Translations under genes and position numbers: made by a program
The notes under the pieces: generated by a model
What the model was told of the DNA's origin: nothing
The model's input: only the letters and a program-made list of their open reading frames with translations
Database searches by the model: none
Assembly (NCBI GenBank): GCA_002436105.1
Contig: DIXU01000014.1
Span: 62,001 to 126,000, forward strand
Origin: Candidatus Aminicenantes bacterium UBA6072
Lineage (GTDB): Bacteria > Acidobacteriota > Aminicenantia > UBA2199
Direction of reading: 5' to 3'
Length of the DNA stretch: 64,000 nucleotides
Shown: piece after piece, positions 48,752 through 57,751 of the stretch
How positions within the stretch are numbered: the stretch's first letter is position 1
How the letters are laid out: each line of letters opens with the position of its first letter

Positions 48752-50830
48752 GTGAAACAGACGATTCAGCGCAAGGAGTGCATCGAGTGCGCCCACAAGC
48801 TGGAGCTCGATCTCAAAGAGCGCATCAAGGAACTCGAATGCCTTTATATCGTCAGCTCGCGGATCGAATCGGGAAAAAACCTGGCGCAGATCCTGGAGAA
48901 CTCGGCCGCCAGCCTGGCCAAGGGGTTCCAATACCCCGAGATGGCCTGCACCGCCATCATACTGGACGGGGTCCAATATCCCGCCGAGACGGCCTCATGC
49001 GTCAAGGCCCAGTCGGTTTTGCAGGCCGACATCGTGGTCAACGGCCGAAACCGCGGCATCGTCAAGATCGGTTACGGGAAGAAATGCCAATTCCTCGAGG
49101 AGGAAAAGAAGCTGATCAAGGAGATCGGCCACATGATCTCCAAGGCCGTCGAGAAGCAAGAACTGCAACTGGAACTGAAGAAATACGTCGGCAATCTGAA
49201 GGATCTGGTCAAGGCCAAGACCCGGGAACTGGAAAAATCCACCAAACGCTTTGAGGACCTGTTCGAAAACGCCCCGGACGGCATCGTCATCTCAGAGCTG
49301 AACGGAGACATCCTCAAGGCCAACCGCGCTTTTTACCGCATGCTTCATTACCCCGAGGACGGCTCGGTCAAGCTGAATTTCGTCAAGGACAAGCTGTACG
49401 TCAACATTCCCCGCATCCGCCCCTTCATCTTCAAGAAATTGAAGGAAAAGGGTTTTTTTGAGGGCATGGAGATGAGCCTGATCGACTCGCGGGGCAATCA
49501 ATGCCCGGTCATCGGCTCCTTTATTTACGTGGATTTCGACGGCCGGCGTTGCATCGAGGAGGTCTACAAGGACATCCGCCTGCGCAAGGAGCTGGAGCGC
49601 AAGCTGATCGAGCAGAACGAGAACCTGGAAAAGACGATCCAGAAAAGGACCGCCGACCTGGAGAACCAGAAGAACCTGCTGGTCAAAAAGAATGCCGAAC
49701 TCGTCTCGCTGACCGAAAAGTTGAAGGAAAGCAAGAGCAAGCTGCAGACTCTTTTCGACGCCATCACCGACCAGGTGGTCATGATCGACCGCGAGTTCAA
49801 CATCAAGATGGCCAATCGCAAGGAGGGGGCCGAGGGCGGCAAGTGCTTCGCCAAGATATTCCACCTGGAGCGCCCCTGTGAAACCTGCCCGGGGGCGATG
49901 GTTTTCCGGGAGAAAAAGCCCATCACCACGGAAGAAAAATACGGCGATGATTACTATCTGCTTCAGGCCTATCCGATCTTCGACGATCAGGGGGAAGTCG
50001 AGGGCGTGCTGGAGTTCTCGCGCCTGATCACCCAGCAGAAGAACATGGAGCTGCAACTGATGCAGACCGACAAGCTGGCCTCGCTGGGCCAGCTGGTCTC
50101 GGGGATCGCCCACGAGATCAACAATCCCAACACCTTCATCCGCGGCAACGTGTCGATCATCCAGGAGGCGATGCGCGACATCCTGCCCATCCTGGACGAG
50201 CACGCCCGCAACGAGAAGAACCTGCAGATCGCCCGCCTGAACTACGACGTCTTCCGCGGCAACATCCTGATCCTCCTGGAAGACATGGCGCAGGGCGCCA
50301 ACCGCATCAAGACCATCGTCGACGGGTTGCGCAAGTTCGCCAAGCGTGACGACGGGGTGCTGAACGACGAGGTGGACATCAACGAGATCATCCAAAGCTG
50401 CCTGAGGCTGGTGGCCAATCAGATCGGCCGCAAGGCGAAGGTCAAACTGGACCTGGACGCGAACATCCCCAAGATCAAGGGTAATTTTCAGCGGCTGGAG
50501 CAGGTGGTGGTCAACATTCTGATCAACGCCTCGCAGGCCATCGACAAGAAAATCGGGGCCATCGCCATCCGGACGGCGTATTTGGAAGGGGAAGGCGAAA
50601 ACCTGCTCAGCATCAGCGATGACGGCAAGGGGATCGACGAGAAGACCTTGAAGCAGATATTCGACCCCTTTTTCACCACCAAGCGCAACCAGGGCGGGAC
50701 CGGTCTCGGCCTCTCCATCGCCTACGGCATCATCAAGGAGCACAAGGGGCGGATCGAAGTGGAAAGCAAACCCGGCGCCGGCACGACATTCTCCATTCAC
50801 CTGCCGGTGACGGCAAAGGAACCATCATGA
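48752..50830 (+). CDS. Soluble PAS histidine kinase of the redox island
   Basis: 692 residues from GTG 48752, which has AGAGGG eight bases upstream; a TTG at 48731 lacks a ribosome site. No membrane segment, so a cytoplasmic kinase. Order: an N-terminal sensor-like domain (about 20-140; GFQYPEMACTAIILDG) shared with the gene at 62483, a coiled coil, a PAS domain (FEDLFENAPDGIVISELNGDI), more coiled coil, a second PAS with clustered cysteines (GGKCFAKIF, RPCETCPG), and the kinase core: H-box SGIAHEINNPNTFI (histidine phosphosite), N-box VVNILINASQAID, SDDGKGID and GTGLGLSIAYGI. The stop overlaps the activator gene start (ATGA). It likely reads a redox state and phosphorylates the activator below it. 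Confidence 0.9.
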   Translation: MKQTIQRKECIECAHKLELDLKERIKELECLYIVSSRIESGKNLAQILENSAASLAKGFQYPEMACTAIILDGVQYPAETASCVKAQSVLQADIVVNGRNRGIVKIGYGKKCQFLEEEKKLIKEIGHMISKAVEKQELQLELKKYVGNLKDLVKAKTRELEKSTKRFEDLFENAPDGIVISELNGDILKANRAFYRMLHYPEDGSVKLNFVKDKLYVNIPRIRPFIFKKLKEKGFFEGMEMSLIDSRGNQCPVIGSFIYVDFDGRRCIEEVYKDIRLRKELERKLIEQNENLEKTIQKRTADLENQKNLLVKKNAELVSLTEKLKESKSKLQTLFDAITDQVVMIDREFNIKMANRKEGAEGGKCFAKIFHLERPCETCPGAMVFREKKPITTEEKYGDDYYLLQAYPIFDDQGEVEGVLEFSRLITQQKNMELQLMQTDKLASLGQLVSGIAHEINNPNTFIRGNVSIIQEAMRDILPILDEHARNEKNLQIARLNYDVFRGNILILLEDMAQGANRIKTIVDGLRKFAKRDDGVLNDEVDINEIIQSCLRLVANQIGRKAKVKLDLDANIPKIKGNFQRLEQVVVNILINASQAIDKKIGAIAIRTAYLEGEGENLLSISDDGKGIDEKTLKQIFDPFFTTKRNQGGTGLGLSIAYGIIKEHKGRIEVESKPGAGTTFSIHLPVTAKEPS

Positions 50831-52194
50831 AAAAAATCCTGGCCATCGACGACGATCAGGCGGTCCTGAATTATCTGAACATCATGCTGCTGCAGACCGG
50901 CGCCTATGAGATCTCCACCCTGGTCAACAGCGCGAAGGCCTTCCATGAGTTGAAGACCAGCAACTACGACCTGCTGCTCCTGGACATGGACATGCCGGAT
51001 GTGAGCGGCCTGGATATCCTGAAGTTCATCAAGGAAAAAAGCATCGACATCGAGACCATCGTCCTGACCGGTGTGGAAGACGTCGAGCTGGCCGTTTCCG
51101 CCATGAAGCTGGGCGCGTTCGACTATCTGACCAAGCCGGTGGACAACGACCAGCTTCTCAAGGTCATCACCACGGTCCTGGAAACCCGCAGGGCCCGCGG
51201 GGCGACCGCGGCGGAGGCCATCTCTTCCCGTGAGCAGCTGCAGTTCAAGGAGGCATTCCAGGATATCATTACCCAGAATGCCGACATGATCGCCATGTTC
51301 CAGATGGTCGAGAAAATGGCCCCGCCCGACAACAGCATCCTGATCTGGGGCGAGAGCGGCACCGGCAAGGAACTGATCGCCAAGGCCATCCACCGCATCA
51401 GCCGCCGCCGCGACGAGAATTTCGTGGCGGTCAACGCCGGGACCTTCGCCAACGAGCTCTTCTCCTCGGAATTCTTCGGCCACGACAAGGGGGCGTTCAC
51501 CGGTGCCAGCAGCGCAAAAAAGGGATTTCTGGAGGCGTCGGACAGGGGGACGCTGTTTCTTGACGAGATCGGCGAGCTGGCGCTGCCCATCCAGGTGAAG
51601 CTGCTGCGCGTCCTGCAGGAAGGGGAATTCTTCAGGCTGGGATCGACAAAAAACCAGAAAGTGGACGTGCGCATCATCGCCGCCACCAACAAGGACCTGC
51701 TGAGCGAAATGAAAAAGGGGAATTTCCGCAAGGACCTTTTCTACCGCCTGAACATGAGCTCCGTCTATCTCCCGCCGTTGCGCGAGCGCAAAGGGGATAT
51801 TCCGCTGCTGTGCCAGCATTTCCTGGCCCGCTACAACGAACAGAACCAGAGGAACATACAAAAAATCTCGGACGCCGCCATGCGCCTGTTGAACCGCTAC
51901 GAGTATCCGGGCAACATCCGCGAGCTGATGAACATCATCAACAGTGCCGTCATCATCGAGTCGGGAACGGAGCTGCACAAGAAATCGCTTCCCCACTATT
52001 TCCTGGAGAATTCCTCGGCCCAGGAAACAACGTCCTCCGGCCAGCCCCTGTTGTCGCTGAGCGAGATGGAAAAGGAGCAGATCGCCCGGGTCCTGGGCTT
52101 TACCCGGGGCAACAAGAGCCAGGCGGCGAAAATTCTGGGCATATCGCGGGTCAACCTGCTGGCGAAGATCAAGAAATACCAGATCCCGACGTAA
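50827..52194 (+). CDS. NtrC-family sigma-54 response regulator
   Basis: 455 residues in three parts. Receiver: ILAIDDDQAVLNYL, phosphosite LLLLDMDMPDVSG, IVLTGVED, FDYLTKPVD. AAA+ ATPase: Walker A WGESGTGKELIAKAIH, the sigma-54-contact loop GAFTGAS, Walker B GTLFLDEIGEL, and the arginine-finger region FRKDLFYRLNM. C-terminal Fis-type DNA-binding helix (GNKSQAAKILGISRVNLLAKI). It needs a sigma-54 promoter; the good one at 41545 is the evident target. The last 26 bases overlap the convergent glycosyltransferase gene. Confidence 0.95.
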   Translation: MKKILAIDDDQAVLNYLNIMLLQTGAYEISTLVNSAKAFHELKTSNYDLLLLDMDMPDVSGLDILKFIKEKSIDIETIVLTGVEDVELAVSAMKLGAFDYLTKPVDNDQLLKVITTVLETRRARGATAAEAISSREQLQFKEAFQDIITQNADMIAMFQMVEKMAPPDNSILIWGESGTGKELIAKAIHRISRRRDENFVAVNAGTFANELFSSEFFGHDKGAFTGASSAKKGFLEASDRGTLFLDEIGELALPIQVKLLRVLQEGEFFRLGSTKNQKVDVRIIAATNKDLLSEMKKGNFRKDLFYRLNMSSVYLPPLRERKGDIPLLCQHFLARYNEQNQRNIQKISDAAMRLLNRYEYPGNIRELMNIINSAVIIESGTELHKKSLPHYFLENSSAQETTSSGQPLLSLSEMEKEQIARVLGFTRGNKSQAAKILGISRVNLLAKIKKYQIPT

Positions 52195-53392
52195 CGCTGC
52201 GCCGGTTGACCGGCCTTCGTTCATCCAGGCGGGCAATGAGACGGAGGTATTTCTCCTCGATGATCTCCCAGGAATAATTCTGCTGAAAGAACTTCCTGCC
52301 GTTGGCCCCGAGCCGCCGGCGCAGTCCGGCGTCATTGGCCAAGGCCAGGAACGCCGCCCGGAATTCCTCGTAGTCGGCGTACCACAACCCGGCGTTGCTG
52401 CGCCGGCACTGGCCGCGCAGCACCTCGGTGCGGCCGTTGGCCAGGACCGGCCTGCCCGTCGCCCAGGCCTCCAGCGCCACCATGGAGAGCGATTCATACT
52501 GCGAGGGCATGACCAGGAATTCGGCCCCGGCCAGCAGGCCGTACTTTTCCCGGTCCTCCTGGAAGCCCACATGGACGATGCCGGGATGGTCAGGGACGGG
52601 CACATGGGCCTTGCCGACCAGGACCAGCTTCAATTCCGATTTTTCCTCGGCCTGCAGCCGCATAAAGAAACGGAACAGCTCGGGCACCCCCTTGTTCTCG
52701 TCGAGGCGGCCGATATACACGATATAGCGGCCGTCGATGCCCAGGCGCGAGCGGGCGCCCGCGGCATCGAATTCGTCCGGCACCTCGGAGCCGACACCGA
52801 CCACGTCGGCGGCAACGGATTGGTTGCCCGACACGCGGTGGATCAGATCCTTCTCTTCCGGCGAATTGTAGACGATCGCCGCCGGCAGGTGGAAGAAATC
52901 CCGGAACAGGCCGAGGTAAATGACCTGGTCGTGCTCGGCGGTGGGGACGAGGATGGCCTTGGCGGCGAAGCGCCTGACCCCGTGAAACGAGTGATAATAG
53001 CGATAGGAAAAAAAAAGGAAATAGGCGAACTCAGCCTCGCGCTTCTCCAGGTCGCCGAGCAGTCCGGGGACCAGCGGTCCCTCCTCCTCCAGCCAGCGAA
53101 TTTCGTCGGCCAGGAGATGTTCCTCCTCGAAGATCCTTCTCTGGATGCGGCCGAACGCCTCCGGGTCGCGGGGCTTGCGCACGCGGTAGCGGTGGACCGG
53201 GATTCCGTTCAGTTCCTCCCTCCCCTCGGGATAGTGGTGGGCCCAGGTGACATAGTCGTTGGCGGTGGTGGTGAAAACCTCGACGGTGAAATGGCGGTTC
53301 AGCCGCTCGGCGATCAGGCGGGCGTGATACTCGGCCCCGCCGTTGATCTCCAAGCCGTAGCGCTGCACGACGACGGCGATCTTCCTGGGCAT
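52169..53392 (-). CDS. GT4-type glycosyltransferase
   Basis: 407 residues from ATG 53392, six bases beyond the -10 box. GT-B fold: VVVQRYGLEINGGAEYHARLIAERL at the start, then VYNSPEEKDLIHR and GVGSEVPDEF at the joint, then YIGRLDENKGVPELFRFF and LLAGAEFLVMPSQYESLSMVALEAWATGRPVL with the family E-x7-E. It retains the sugar configuration and acts at the membrane face. No ribosome site is seen. The 3' end overlaps the activator gene in convergent orientation. Confidence 0.88.
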   Translation of the reverse strand: MPRKIAVVVQRYGLEINGGAEYHARLIAERLNRHFTVEVFTTTANDYVTWAHHYPEGREELNGIPVHRYRVRKPRDPEAFGRIQRRIFEEEHLLADEIRWLEEEGPLVPGLLGDLEKREAEFAYFLFFSYRYYHSFHGVRRFAAKAILVPTAEHDQVIYLGLFRDFFHLPAAIVYNSPEEKDLIHRVSGNQSVAADVVGVGSEVPDEFDAAGARSRLGIDGRYIVYIGRLDENKGVPELFRFFMRLQAEEKSELKLVLVGKAHVPVPDHPGIVHVGFQEDREKYGLLAGAEFLVMPSQYESLSMVALEAWATGRPVLANGRTEVLRGQCRRSNAGLWYADYEEFRAAFLALANDAGLRRRLGANGRKFFQQNYSWEIIEEKYLRLIARLDERRPVNRRSVTSGSGIS

Positions 53393-53398
53393 GGCGCC

Positions 53399-53426
53399 AT
53401 TATAGTACAACCCCCCCGGTTTTCAA
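53399..53426 (-). promoter_or_regulatory. Promoter of a probably leaderless glycosyltransferase mRNA
   Basis: Minus strand: TTGAAA (53426-53421), 16 bases, perfect TATAAT (53404-53399), six bases before the ATG at 53392. Confidence 0.6.
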
Positions 53427-53442
53427 AAAATCGCAAGCGGCG

Positions 53443-54204
53443 TCAGCGGACACGCTCCCAGGCGGCGGCAAGGGAAAGGGCGAAGGCCTTCCGCAGGCGG
53501 TTGAGAGCACGCACGTCGGGCGTGTGGTCGGGATTTGTGAAGAGATGCTCGTTGGTTTCCTGGACAAGAGCCGGAACCCGATCGCCCGCCGCTGCCCGGG
53601 CGTTCAGCGAGTGGGCGGCGGCAACATGGCCATAGACATTGAAATACTCCGAAGCGTTGACCGTGACCTTCACTTCGGGAAGGCGCAGCCGCAGCTCTTC
53701 GGCATACGCCTCGGCATATTCACAGGGAGAAAAATGGACCGGGCCGTCATCCAGCGCCGAGTGCTGGAAATTCATGATATCGATCTGGTTGTCGGCCATG
53801 CCCCGGGCCGTTACGGTGGAATGGCCGTCCAGCAGGAATTCGGCGCCGGCGGCGATATGGCCGGCGATCGCCGCGTGGAAGGGGCGCAGGTACTTGTCGA
53901 CAAGGGCCAGGCGCAGATCCCGCTCCGGTTCCCGTCCGCTCTGGTAGACCGGCCGTCCGAGCACGTCCCGCAGGGGGACGCAGTCGTCCAGCCGATCCGG
54001 GTGGCGGTTGGCCTCCAGGATCAGGCTGCAGCAGGGAAATACGATCTGGCGGTTGTCCAGCAGGTCGCGGAAATCATAGAGCCATTCGGTGTACCAGTCC
54101 ACGTTGCGCGCCATTTGGGGGAAAAACCCGGAAAGGCTGTCCTGGGGGATCTCGCCCGGGATGATGATGCCGCTGTGCGGGATGACCACCAGGAGCTCCT
54201 TCAT
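53443..54204 (-). CDS. N-formylglutamate amidohydrolase family
   Basis: 253 residues from ATG 54204 (a start at 54210 or 54243 is possible; none has a clear ribosome site). The fold matches the N-formylglutamate deformylase family: LLVVIPHSGIIIPGEI at the start (Pro-His-Ser-Gly), metal site FLLDGHSTV, NVDWYTEWLYDF, and VQETNEHLF late. Such enzymes hydrolyse N-formylglutamate to glutamate and formate in histidine breakdown, or act on related amides. It follows the LD-carboxypeptidase gene by 16 bases on the same strand. Confidence 0.82.
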   Translation of the reverse strand: MKELLVVIPHSGIIIPGEIPQDSLSGFFPQMARNVDWYTEWLYDFRDLLDNRQIVFPCCSLILEANRHPDRLDDCVPLRDVLGRPVYQSGREPERDLRLALVDKYLRPFHAAIAGHIAAGAEFLLDGHSTVTARGMADNQIDIMNFQHSALDDGPVHFSPCEYAEAYAEELRLRLPEVKVTVNASEYFNVYGHVAAAHSLNARAAAGDRVPALVQETNEHLFTNPDHTPDVRALNRLRKAFALSLAAAWERVR

Positions 54205-54220
54205 TGCCATGAATGTTTTC

Positions 54221-55171
54221 TCACTGGAGGCGAAAGGCGACATCCAGGGAAGCGGAAAGCGAGGCCAGGCCGCCGACGGGGACGGCGGGAAGGCCGCGGG
54301 TGGTGTCGTGAGCGAATTCGCGCATGACCATGATCGGCAGGGGAGAGTTCTGTTCCCGGCGCTTCCTCAGGACGCCGCCAAGATAGGCCATGATGAAGGG
54401 CAGCGCCTGATCCTGGAATTCCCCGCCCGCCGGGGTGTTCAGGTCGCCGGCCAGCGAACCGATCACCAGCCCCCGGATGTTTCTGAAGACCCGATGGCGC
54501 CGCAATGCCGCCAGCAGCCGGTGCAGGTCCTCGATGTCGATGCCGACGTCCTCAATGAACAGAATTTGGTCCCGCCAGCCCAGCCGCGGCGGGTTCAAGC
54601 GATTGAGAAAATTGACGAAGGTCGTCAGGTTGCCGCCGATGGGAATTCCGCTCACCGTCCCGGAAGGAGGGTCCGACAGCCAGGCGGAGCCGCGGTAGGC
54701 GATCACCTCGCCCCGGATCAGGGAAATGAGCTCGCCGACATTGCCCTCGTTCAGCCTCAGGCAGGGGAAGAGAACGCCCGGGACCCGGCAGCGGGAATAG
54801 ACCTCGTTCAACAGGAAGGAAAAATCGGAAAAGCCGATAAAAAGGGGCTTTCTTTTCCTGATCACCCGGAAATCGGCCCGGTCCAGGGTGAGCAGCAGGT
54901 CCTCCGCTCCCGTCCCCCCCGCAATCGAGACAATGACATCGTGCTCGCGGATCGCCGCCTTGAACTCCCGGGATCTTTCCGCGACCGGGGCGGTGACGTG
55001 GTCGATCTTTTCGTCCCGGGTGAACAGGTGGGCGCTCAGGGCGACCGTGCCCCTGCCCATGCCGCCGCGCAGGAGATGGATGGTATTCTTCAACAACGGC
55101 AGATCCCGCTCCGTCAATCGGGTCGAGGGGGCGATGAAATAGATGCTTTTGCCCGCGATTATTTCGTTCAC
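54221..55171 (-). CDS. LD-carboxypeptidase (S66 family, LdcA-like)
   Basis: 316 residues from GTG 55171, which has GCAGGG about ten bases upstream; the frame continues open but non-coding to 55363. Active-site pattern: nucleophile elbow GFSDFSFLLNEV (serine), the acid in LFIEDVGIDIEDLHRLL (glutamate), and the histidine in REFAHDTTRGLPAVPVG. AGGTGAEDLL lines the substrate groove. LD-carboxypeptidases trim the terminal D-Ala from murein tetrapeptides during recycling in the cytoplasm. With its neighbour it may release small amino acids. Confidence 0.88.
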   Translation of the reverse strand: MNEIIAGKSIYFIAPSTRLTERDLPLLKNTIHLLRGGMGRGTVALSAHLFTRDEKIDHVTAPVAERSREFKAAIREHDVIVSIAGGTGAEDLLLTLDRADFRVIRKRKPLFIGFSDFSFLLNEVYSRCRVPGVLFPCLRLNEGNVGELISLIRGEVIAYRGSAWLSDPPSGTVSGIPIGGNLTTFVNFLNRLNPPRLGWRDQILFIEDVGIDIEDLHRLLAALRRHRVFRNIRGLVIGSLAGDLNTPAGGEFQDQALPFIMAYLGGVLRKRREQNSPLPIMVMREFAHDTTRGLPAVPVGGLASLSASLDVAFRLQ

Positions 55172-55217
55172 GTGTATTTGCCCTGCAGACAAAGCTTCGG
55201 CCGCAGCGCTTGAGCCA

Positions 55218-55246
55218 ATTCTAACGGGGGGGCGGCAAATAGTCAA
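55218..55246 (-). promoter_or_regulatory. Promoter of the LD-carboxypeptidase operon
   Basis: Minus strand: TTGACT (55246-55241), 17 bases, TAGAAT (55223-55218). Confidence 0.65.
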
Positions 55247-55266
55247 GCCGGACCGGGCGCCTGCGC

Positions 55267-55629
55267 CTATTCGTCGCGGTGGACGGTGGCGGTGGAAAAG
55301 GCGGGCAGGCAGACGGCGACATACTCGGCCCCCTCGGGCCCCGGGGTGCTGTAGCGCACCCATTCACCCCTGGACACCAGGATCGCCTCGCCGGCCCGGA
55401 TGTCGAACATGCCATGGTGGGATATGACATGCAATACGCCTTTCAAGACGACGGTATATTCGTCGAATTCGGGCATCTGCCCGGGCTCGACCCAGCCCGA
55501 CGGGCTGCGCATCACGGCGATGCTGACATTTTCGTCCTGGGAATTCACCAGGCCGAAATACTCCTGGATGAGCTTCTTCTTTTCCCCCGCCGCGGCGATG
55601 ATGGCCGGCTTCTCTATTTTTTTGATCAT
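55267..55629 (-). CDS. Cupin-domain protein (EutQ-like)
   Basis: 120 residues from ATG 55629 with GGGGAGGAAAG upstream. Single RmlC-like cupin with EFDEYTVVLKGVLHVISHHGMFDIRAGEAILVSRGEWVRYSTP; the metal-ligand pattern is partly degenerate. Many homologs bind ethanolamine-type amines or divalent metals; this one has no eut genes near it. Divergent from the manC gene, sharing a 108-base intergenic region. Confidence 0.8.
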   Translation of the reverse strand: MIKKIEKPAIIAAAGEKKKLIQEYFGLVNSQDENVSIAVMRSPSGWVEPGQMPEFDEYTVVLKGVLHVISHHGMFDIRAGEAILVSRGEWVRYSTPGPEGAEYVAVCLPAFSTATVHRDE

Positions 55630-55737
55630 GCTTTCCTCCCCAAAAGAAGCAGCACACGCCAACGGTAACACGGGGAACGGGAAAACGCAATCATCCGCCC
55701 ATTTGTCTTGCGGGCGCCGGTGTGATAATTTGGAAGG

Positions 55738-56790
55738 ATGAAAAACAACCATTTTGCGCTGATCATGGCCGGCGGGCAGGGGACGCGCTTCTGGCCCTGG
55801 AGCACGGGCGAGAAGCCCAAGCAGTTTCTCCCGGTGGTGGGCAAGCAGCCGTTGATCACGCAAACCTACAGGCGCCTGCGAAAATTCATCCCGGCGCATA
55901 ATATCTTCGTCATCGCCGACCGGAAATACCTGCCGGCCGTGCGCCAGTGCCTGCCGGGCTTCTCCCACCGCAATTTCATTGCCGAGCCGGCGCCGCGCAA
56001 CACCGCCCCGGCGCTCATTCAGGCCAACATCGTCCTTTCACGCATCGATCCCGGCGCCCGCCTGCTCGTGGTCCCGGCTGACCACTACATCGCCGACGAG
56101 AAAACCTTCGCCGCCCAGCTGTCCGCCGCCCTCGAGCACGCCGAGAACCGCTGCATCGTGACCGCCGGCATCAAGCCCAGCGAGCCGCATATCGGCTACG
56201 GTTACATCCATTTTCTGGAAGGCAAGCAGAAGGAGGGATTTTATCCGGTCAAGCAGTTCAAGGAGAAGCCCGATCACAAAACCGCGACCGAATACCTGGA
56301 AAAAGGGAATTATTACTGGAATTCCGGGATGTTCATCTATCAACTGTCGTTTTTCAGGGAAGCCATCTTGAAATATTCCCCTTATTACGGGAAACAATAC
56401 AGGAGACTGGAGCGCGCATTCGGCCAGCAGGGACAGTTCGCAAGGAACTACAGGTCGCTGACACCTGAATCGATCGATTACGCGCTGATGGAGAAGATGA
56501 AGGAAGTCGTCATGTTCAAGGCCGAGTTCTCCTGGAATGACGTCGGCTCTTGGTCGTCGGTCTATGAAATGAACGAAAAGGACCCCCAGGGCAACGTGAG
56601 TCGCGGCCGGGCCATCGCCATCGATGCCCGCAATTCGCTGATTTTTTCCTGCGGCAAAAAACCGCTGGCCGTGATCGGCCTGGAACGGGTCGCGGTCATC
56701 GACACGGCCAACGGCATTCTCGTCGCCCCAATCGACAAGCTGCAGCAGGTCAAGCGGGTCATCGACATCCTGAAAAAGGAACGCGAATAG
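55738..56790 (+). CDS. manC: Mannose-1-phosphate guanylyltransferase
   Basis: 350 residues. Nucleotide-binding start ALIMAGGQGTRFWPWS with GEKPKQFLPVVG, then FIAEPAPRNTAPAL and VVPADHYI, GIKPSEPHIGYGYI, KEKPDHKTATEYL, YYWNSGMFIY and EFSWNDVGSW. It makes GDP-mannose for surface polysaccharides in the cytoplasm. It is the short one-domain form without an isomerase half. It fits the glycosyltransferase genes nearby. Confidence 0.94.
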   Translation: MKNNHFALIMAGGQGTRFWPWSTGEKPKQFLPVVGKQPLITQTYRRLRKFIPAHNIFVIADRKYLPAVRQCLPGFSHRNFIAEPAPRNTAPALIQANIVLSRIDPGARLLVVPADHYIADEKTFAAQLSAALEHAENRCIVTAGIKPSEPHIGYGYIHFLEGKQKEGFYPVKQFKEKPDHKTATEYLEKGNYYWNSGMFIYQLSFFREAILKYSPYYGKQYRRLERAFGQQGQFARNYRSLTPESIDYALMEKMKEVVMFKAEFSWNDVGSWSSVYEMNEKDPQGNVSRGRAIAIDARNSLIFSCGKKPLAVIGLERVAVIDTANGILVAPIDKLQQVKRVIDILKKERE

Positions 56791-56802
56791 CCCGCCGCCC
56801 GC

Positions 56803-57732
56803 TCAGAAAAAAAGGCCGAGCGGCAGCAGGATGAAGAACCAGACGATCCACTTGCCGCCGGGCGGCATTTCCTTGTCGTTCCAGCGCAGCAGGCCGTAAA
56901 CGGCGGCGGCCAGGAAAAGGATCGCCATCAACGCGGCCAGGGCCTTGATCCAGGGCGCGGGGAGCTCGACGCCCAGGACCTTGAACGGCCAGGCCAGGGG
57001 GACGGTGACGAACAGCTTTTCGAAATCGAACAGGAAGAACATCCCGGCGTAATAGAAAAAGGCCGTTGCCATGCCCGCGCCGGACGTGGCCACGGCGATA
57101 ATGATAAAAATCAACGGCAGGTAAAAATAGACCAGGTAGGGGATGCGTAGGGAAGGCGATCTTTCCGCCGCCTTGACGACGAACGAACCCGACAGGGTTC
57201 CGCTCCTGGCGTCATCGTTGTTCAGGGCCCGGGCGCGGATAGCGCCTCCGATCGATCCGGCGAAATCCCTCACCAGCGACTTCTCCCGTTGGCTGATCAC
57301 AAAAACGGATCCCGGAAGAAAAGCAATGCGGCTGGCCCCTGCGGGAAGCGCGACCAGGACCGGCCCCAGGTCGAAAAATTCCTCCACGCCGGCATTGTTC
57401 CACACCATGAAGACCGCCGGGTGGAGAAGATCGAAAAAAGCGAAGACCCGCCCCGCCGGGGCCGAGTTCGGCAGGCGGCCGATCGCCGCGATCTCCGGCC
57501 GGTGCAGGGGGGAAAAGCCCAGGAAAGTGTATTCCGGGGATTGAAAGGACGGCTTCCGGGCCAATTCGCCGCTGATCAGCGTCCACTGCATGAACAGGTT
57601 CAGGAAATGGACGACGACCAGGCCCGCCAGCAGCAACAGCAGCCGCCAAAGCCACTTGCCGCCGCGAAACAAAGGCCTTTTCTCCCCGGGGTAGAGAGAA
57701 CTCTTCCCCTGGCTTTCTCCCGTCTGCACCAT
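56803..57732 (-). CDS. Hypothetical membrane protein
   Basis: 309 residues from ATG 57732. One helix near residues 26-46, then a ~120-residue predicted outside domain (SPEYTFLGFSPLHRPEIAAIGR, VFMVWNNAGVEEFFDLGPVLVALP), and four to five membrane segments at the C-terminus. I do not recognise the family. It is the second of two minus-strand genes, 19 bases after the stop of the chalcone-isomerase-like gene. Confidence 0.65.
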   Translation of the reverse strand: MVQTGESQGKSSLYPGEKRPLFRGGKWLWRLLLLLAGLVVVHFLNLFMQWTLISGELARKPSFQSPEYTFLGFSPLHRPEIAAIGRLPNSAPAGRVFAFFDLLHPAVFMVWNNAGVEEFFDLGPVLVALPAGASRIAFLPGSVFVISQREKSLVRDFAGSIGGAIRARALNNDDARSGTLSGSFVVKAAERSPSLRIPYLVYFYLPLIFIIIAVATSGAGMATAFFYYAGMFFLFDFEKLFVTVPLAWPFKVLGVELPAPWIKALAALMAILFLAAAVYGLLRWNDKEMPPGGKWIVWFFILLPLGLFF

Positions 57733-57751
57733 GAAGTGAACGCGCCCCGGC

